Shown here: positions 59,684 to 64,000 of the stretch, piece after piece | Layout of the letters: each line of letters begins with the position of its first letter | Position numbering within the stretch: position 1 is the first letter of the stretch | DNA from: Diphasiastrum complanatum | Taxonomy: Eukaryota > Streptophyta > Lycopodiopsida > Lycopodiales > Lycopodiaceae | Assembly: GCA_029204225.1 (NCBI GenBank) | Contig: MU832555.1 | Coordinates: 1-64,000 of the forward strand | Direction: 5' to 3' | Length of the DNA stretch: 64,000 nucleotides | Notes under the pieces: model-generated | Databases searched by the model: none | What the model saw: the letters and a program-made list of their open reading frames with translations, nothing else | What the model was told of the DNA's origin: nothing | Position numbers and translations under genes: made by a program

Positions 59684-60351
59684 ATGCAGACCAAGCAAAC
59701 TGCACGAGGCCACCCTGGTGGAATACCAATATCAAGAGCGGGCAGGGAAGTCCACAACCACCACCTCGTCCACCACCACCTCCTCCTAGGCCAAGGGGCA
59801 GAAGAAGAGACCCACCCTGGCTCAAGGATATTCAGAAGCTACAGAAGACAAATAATCTTCTGATTTCGAAAGCTCACATACAGAGATCCATCAGGCAGGT
59901 TACAAGAAGTCTATCTACAGATGTGAGATGGACGGTAATGGCAATTGAGGCGTTGCACACTGCATATGAGGATTTCCAAGTGAAATATTTTTTTGATACT
60001 GTTGTTGCAACTGTCCATGCCAAGAGGGTGACCATCATGCCCAAGGATTTCAACATTGTGTTCAGGCTTCAGGACACATATGACAAATTTGCAAAATACT
60101 TTAGACCTGCTCCTTCCTCTCCTCCAAAATAAGATTCAAAGAGGAGAAAACAAAACCAATCTCAACCATCCCGGCTTGTTATTCGTCTATAGAGCGGGAG
60201 TGTTTCAAAGAAGAGGAGGTCTCTTGACCCTCCAAATAAAACGAGGGATTTTTCCAAGCCATCTCCTTTGGATGAGATTCTTTCTTCTAGGCATTCTCCT
60301 CCCAATTCTCCTCCTAAGTCTCTTTCTTCTCCTCCCAGATCTCCATCTTAA
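59684..60351 (+). pseudogene. Divergent histone H3-like gene with long C-terminal tail
   Basis: From ATG 59684 one frame reads MQTKQTARGHPGG, matching the H3 tail start (TKQTAR, GG). After a frameshift near 59740 the other frame gives a Pro/Arg-rich tail, then a full histone fold at 59812-60090: WLKDIQKLQKTNNLLIS (alphaN), HIQRSIRQVTRSLSTDVRW (alpha1, loop 1 of canonical length), YEDFQVKYFFDTVVATV (within alpha2) and the invariant HAKRVTIMPKD (60016-60048). In-frame sequence continues past TAA (60130) and TAG (60190) to TAA at 60349: 72 codons with DSKRRK, SKKRRS and repeated SPP(K/N/R). A further SPPP-rich frame runs to 60480. No introns. Plant H3 ends soon after alpha3, so this tail is exceptional. 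CENH3 is unlikely since loop 1 is not extended. Confidence 0.75.
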
Positions 60352-60472
60352 CTTCTCTTGCTAAATCTTATTCTTTTAATAAATCTCCTCCTCCTACCTC
60401 CATAAATATTAGTTTCCCTCTACCTGTTCTAGGAAATGATTTAGATGATTTTGTTAATATGCAGTGTGGAAA

Positions 60473-60745
60473 TTCAAAATGAAAAACATACTAATCGAGA
60501 AGGAACTGTGGGATGTCATCACAGGTGATGAGAGAAGACTGCAAATGAAGCGAACATTAAAGTGTTCGATAGGAAGGCAAGGAGAGCTTTGACCTTCATC
60601 AACTTGTCAGTGAAAGACCGCATCATTACCCACATAAGTGATGCCATTACATCTATGCAGGCATGGGATGTGCTAAAGGAGCTGTTCTAGACATCAAATC
60701 CATCAAGGATTATATTTCTGAAGTCAAAGCTGAATAGTGTGAAGT
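60473..60745 (+). mobile_element. copia gag fragment
   Basis: Broken frames match the copia gag at 49231-48383: MKNILIEKELWDVITGDERR, then a shifted frame with FDRKARRALTFINLSVKDRI and AWDVLKELF. Stops and indels throughout. Confidence 0.8.
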
Positions 60746-60816
60746 TTTTAGCATGTGTGAACTTCACCACACACCCTACAGGATCTTATTGAGGTGTTGT
60801 GATTGCACAAGATTGA

Positions 60817-61330
60817 TCAGAGAACTAAACACTTGAAAAATCTTTGGCAAGAGCACGATGGCATACATATGACTGAAAAATCTAACTTCTTACTATGAGA
60901 ATTGAATGTCAGAAATAATTCTTCTAAGTGTTCAATGAGTAATGGCTTGGTGAGGAGATCTGCAACACAATTTGAAGATCCAACGTGCTCCAATGAGATC
61001 TCTCTCCCAATGACTTTTTCTCTTACAAAATGATGGGCTACCTCGATGTGTTTGCTCCTTGCATGGAACACTGGATTATTTGCAAGAGCTTGAGCAGAAA
61101 TGTTATCATTCTTGATAATTGGAAGATCTTCATCTGCATAACACTTTAGCTCCAAAAGTAGCATATTAATCCATAAAACCTCCTTTGTTGTGGTTGTAAG
61201 ATATTTTTATTCAGCTTCACAGGATGATAAGGTAATAGTTGTTTGCTTCTTTGATAGCCAAGAAACCAAGTTCCCTCCAAGAAAAATAGTGTAAGCACTT
61301 GTGGATTTTCCAGCAGGTCAAACTTTCTGA
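60817..61330 (-). mobile_element. copia RNase H fragment
   Basis: Minus-strand blocks LVSWLSKKQTTITLSSCEAE, a stop, then TKEVLWINMLLLELKCYADE, NISAQALANNPVFHARSKHI, EVAHHFVREKVIGREISLEH and NCVADLLTKPL, in the order of the C-terminal half of Ty1/copia RNase H. Dead by stops. Confidence 0.92.
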
Positions 61331-61362
61331 AGAAGAAAACCGAGTGATATGCATTTTGAAGT

Positions 61363-61980
61363 ATGAAAGTAAGCACAAGGAACAAGAGTAAGCAGAAACG
61401 ACAAAATCAAATTCAACCCGTAATAGAATCGCCAAAGAAAAAGAAGAAACCTCCAAAGACAAAGACAGATTCGAAAGAAAAAGTCAATAAATTTATTAAA
61501 CTTCTTAAAGATGAGCTAAATAAACCAAAGAAAAAGGTTACATTTGAAGAACCTTTAAACACTGCGGTTTTCATAAGATCAAAAATCGATAAACCTTGTT
61601 GTCAAGGGCAAGGTATGATATAATAGAAGATCTTGGTAATCTATGACCAAGCATGACTTTCAAACAACTTTTGGAAGACAATGTCTTCTACCAAAATCAG
61701 TTAAAAGAATTATTAGTGAGACAACGGAGGAGGAAACCAAGACTTCTTGTAGTGAACATTAACAAGTGGATATGGATGATCGAGGAGCTCCAGAAATCGA
61801 ATTATAGATAAAAGGATGTATTATTTCTAATGTGCCAGTTGATTCAGGATTTGGAGTGAATATCATTACAGAAAAAACTGCTCATAAGCTTGGATTGACT
61901 CATATTACACCTACTAATTTGAGAGACTAGTTGCAGATGACTCACTCAAAATTAGTGAATAAACAAAATGTTTCTATTTC
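61363..61980 (+). mobile_element. gypsy-like protease fragment with Lys-rich leader ORF
   Basis: 61363-61623 encodes an 86-residue Lys-rich protein (SPKKKKKPPKTKTDSKEK; KKKVTFEEPLNTAVF). From about 61815 a frame reads GCIISNVPVDSGFGVNIITE, KTAHKLGLTHITPTNLR, an aspartic protease of the DSGxGVN type seen in gypsy elements of this window. RT was not found downstream. Confidence 0.6.
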
Positions 61981-61989
61981 CAATGTGAA

Positions 61990-63795
61990 AAATTGCCTAC
62001 ATTGGCAAATCTAGCCATGTAGAATATTGTACATTTTGTCAATATTGTTTGTTGGTTACTTGAATGGCCAAAGTGCCACTTGTACATACACACCTAAAGT
62101 AGGTTACCACGAGTCAAGAGGAGTGGTTGTGTCTATTTGGTAGTGATTCCTACTTTGTAGGATCTAGACCATGATTTATGATGAGATTTGTACCTACCAT
62201 GCACCTACCAAGCATGACTCTTGGATCTAGGCTAGGGTTTTCACATTAGGGCAAGAAAGTGGAGTCTACTTCCTTATTACATGCTGGATTTTCACCTAAC
62301 TTTGCAAAGGAAGTGTTTTTTACTATGTATTTCCATTCTCCATAGTGAGAAGATAGAAACTTTTTGGAGCCTCAAAGAGAAACTCGAGTTTCCTCTCATT
62401 GTATGGTGATTACTCTATTTTTCCAATGAAACCCAGCTTTGGCACTTTGTAAACACTGTCTACAGGCCGTACTACAGCCTTATTTACACACGTGTGGAGT
62501 TGGATTAGACTATTTGATCAATGCTTTGATTGTCTCTACTTGTTTCCTATCAAGCTGCTAAACTAGATCTTGTTTTCTGATGACTAGTTTCTGATAGATT
62601 GTTTAACAAGCATACAATCACCTTGTGGATCATTCAAAGATCCATTTATGGTCCTTAGTACTGTACTTTTCACATCCAAAGCTTTGCTAGCTTTCAATCC
62701 TGAATTTTTGACAAAACATGACATGACACAACACAAAATCAGTCGTGCTCCTCAAAGGATCAAGAATATCAGCCAAGTACCATGGGATACAAGTATTTGA
62801 TCAGATATCATGACATCAGCAGAAGTACTCTGGATCGTGGCTAATCTGCCACTCTTGTAATTTGTGATTAGTTGTAGATGTTTAATCTTTCTAATGTGGA
62901 AGTTACAAGACGCGACACGAAAAAGGTCGCGAACTATATACTTTCTATTTTGATGCATATTACAGTAAGACAAAGATGAATATACTAAATACAAGTATGC
63001 TTGTGAGCGAGACAATTTTGTAGAGGATCTGTAGATCCAGAAGTTTGCTAGTAAGCGAGACATTATTCGTGAGAGAACTGTATTTCTCTCACATCAATGC
63101 ACTGTGGATCTGTCATGCAATGCTAGAAATCAAGAAAATCAATAGATAATATTGCAGTTGTAATGTGCATATTATTCTGTATCATTGTCTGATCTTGAAT
63201 GAATATTTGTCTGCTACAATTTGTGTATCTGATTCACTTGTTTATTCAATTTCGCACATTGGTTTGATTTTGTTGAATGCTATATTAATCTGTTAACATA
63301 GATTAGGAGAGTCTATCTACACTCTAAAGGATTGTAGAAATGATATAGTCGGTAGTGACCAGCAATCATATCTGAATTCCTGACAAACTGATTTTTGTTC
63401 GCAAATGCTTTCGCTTCATGTTTCACTTAAGTTTCGTTTCGTTTCGTTTTGTTTCGTCTTGTTTTGTTTCATCTCGTCTCGTCTCGTTATGGAGCCTGAT
63501 TGATCTTTTTGTGAATTCTTCTCTTTTGTCTAGTTTCGTTTCGTTTCGCGATCCAGCATGAATCAATGTCAGAGCTCATTTAAGTTTTGCTTTGCTTCGT
63601 TTCGTTTCATTTTCGCCTAGATTTTGTCTCGTTTCATTTCGTTGTGTTACAGATCTTGATTGATCCAACACGCATTATTCTCGAACAGAAATAGTTCGAG
63701 TTTCGTGAAAATTGTTTGCAAATCGTTCGAGATTTTTATTAGTTTGCCACCAGAGTTCTAGCTAAAATTTACATTTTCTGAGTGCATTTTTCGCA
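61990..63795 (+). other. LTR-like, gene-free region with GTTTC repeats
   Basis: No coding region was seen. Pentanucleotide runs of GTTTC/TCTCG occur at 63427-63487, 63532-63548 and 63590-63655. The segment ends in TTTTTCGCA just before a primer-binding-like site, so its right part is probably a 5' LTR; the left boundary is unknown. Confidence 0.45.
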
Positions 63796-63799
63796 TCAG

Positions 63800-64000
63800 T
63801 GCTATCAGAGCCACCTTGTCAAAGTCTAACATAGCCAAAAAGCTATCAAATCCAAGAGGCTAAGCATTCAAGCAAACAACCATTAACAAGTGAGAAAGAC
63901 ATATTCAAGATCAATGGCTTCAATCAGCAACATACAATTCAAGATTTGTATAGTTCTGGATGTGAAAATTGTCAACATTTCCTAGCTAGTTTGAGGCCTA
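63800..64000 (+). mobile_element. Start of a copia element: primer site and gag start
   Basis: TGCTATCAGAGCC (63800-63812) differs by one base from the Met-tRNA primer site TGGTATCAGAGCC. An ATG at 63914 opens MASISNIQFKICIVLDVKIV, which resembles copia gag N-termini but meets a stop; the window ends here. Confidence 0.55.

Noticed and set aside
59684-60132. Interpreting the H3-like gene as the host centromeric histone CENH3
   Set aside because: A Trp in loop 1 hints at CENH3, but loop 1 has the canonical H3 length, the gene is intronless, broken, and carries a long C-tail; the regulatory motifs tie it to the repeat element.
1-64000. CRISPR array, operon or bacterial-type features
   Set aside because: Tandem repeats here have no spacer structure, genes have spliceosomal introns, and retroelements are plant-type.

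Overview
The window is nuclear DNA of a land plant, most likely a gymnosperm. It is AT-rich and low in genes, and it is packed with old, nested, mutually truncated LTR retrotransposons. It also holds one CYP94-type cytochrome P450 and a SLAC1/SLAH anion channel gene with plant-style introns. The gymnosperm assignment is an inference from the style of the repeats, not from a marker gene.

Layout. 1-1.7 kb: broken coiled-coil ORFs of unknown origin. 3.4-3.9 kb: copia RT/RNase H remnant. 6.6-7.4 kb: two young tandem duplications. 7.9-10.6 kb: SLAH3-like anion channel gene that has lost the exon sequence for its first membrane helices; a (CT)n tract sits on its first splice donor. 10.9-11.1 kb: copia integrase scrap. 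11.1-11.9 kb: GCGAC-rich, CACTA-like sequence. 12.1-19.0 kb: gypsy remnants on the minus strand (LTR 17959-18631, leader minisatellite, gag). 19.7-43.1 kb: an Athila/Tat-like gypsy on the minus strand (LTRs 42392-43075 and 19678-20386, PBS, gag/PR/RT/RH/IN at 36.3-41 kb). Its interior contains a second gypsy family (LTRs 22296-23409 and 35180-36261), an element with gag and protease but no polymerase (23410-28545), and a plus-strand gypsy that has lost RT (28.5-34 kb). 44-47.6 kb: chromovirus-like gypsy. 47.5-49.2 kb: copia. 53.9-55.6 kb: intact single-exon CYP94. 56.7-57.1 and 60.5-61.3 kb: copia scraps. 61.4-62 kb: gypsy protease scrap. 63.8-64 kb: start of a copia element.

The most interesting content is an apparently undescribed, decayed two-gene element present as three partial copies. 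One gene (here 'gene X', about 475 codons, one phase-0 intron) resembles no family I know. The other encodes a divergent histone H3 fold with a TKQTAR tail start, a proline-rich N-tail and a long Lys/Arg- and SPP-rich C-terminal tail. In the reconstructed arrangement the genes are head to head. They are separated by about 1.5 kb holding a TATA box, a long hairpin and many copies of a motif close to GATATYGRTTCARCGCG; one copy of the motif lies just upstream of each ATG. The gypsy at 19.7-43.1 kb inserted into one copy: the promoter half lies at 19.04-19.68 kb and the coding half at 43.08-44.03 kb. An endogenous DNA virus or a new DNA transposon are both possible; the sequence does not decide between them.
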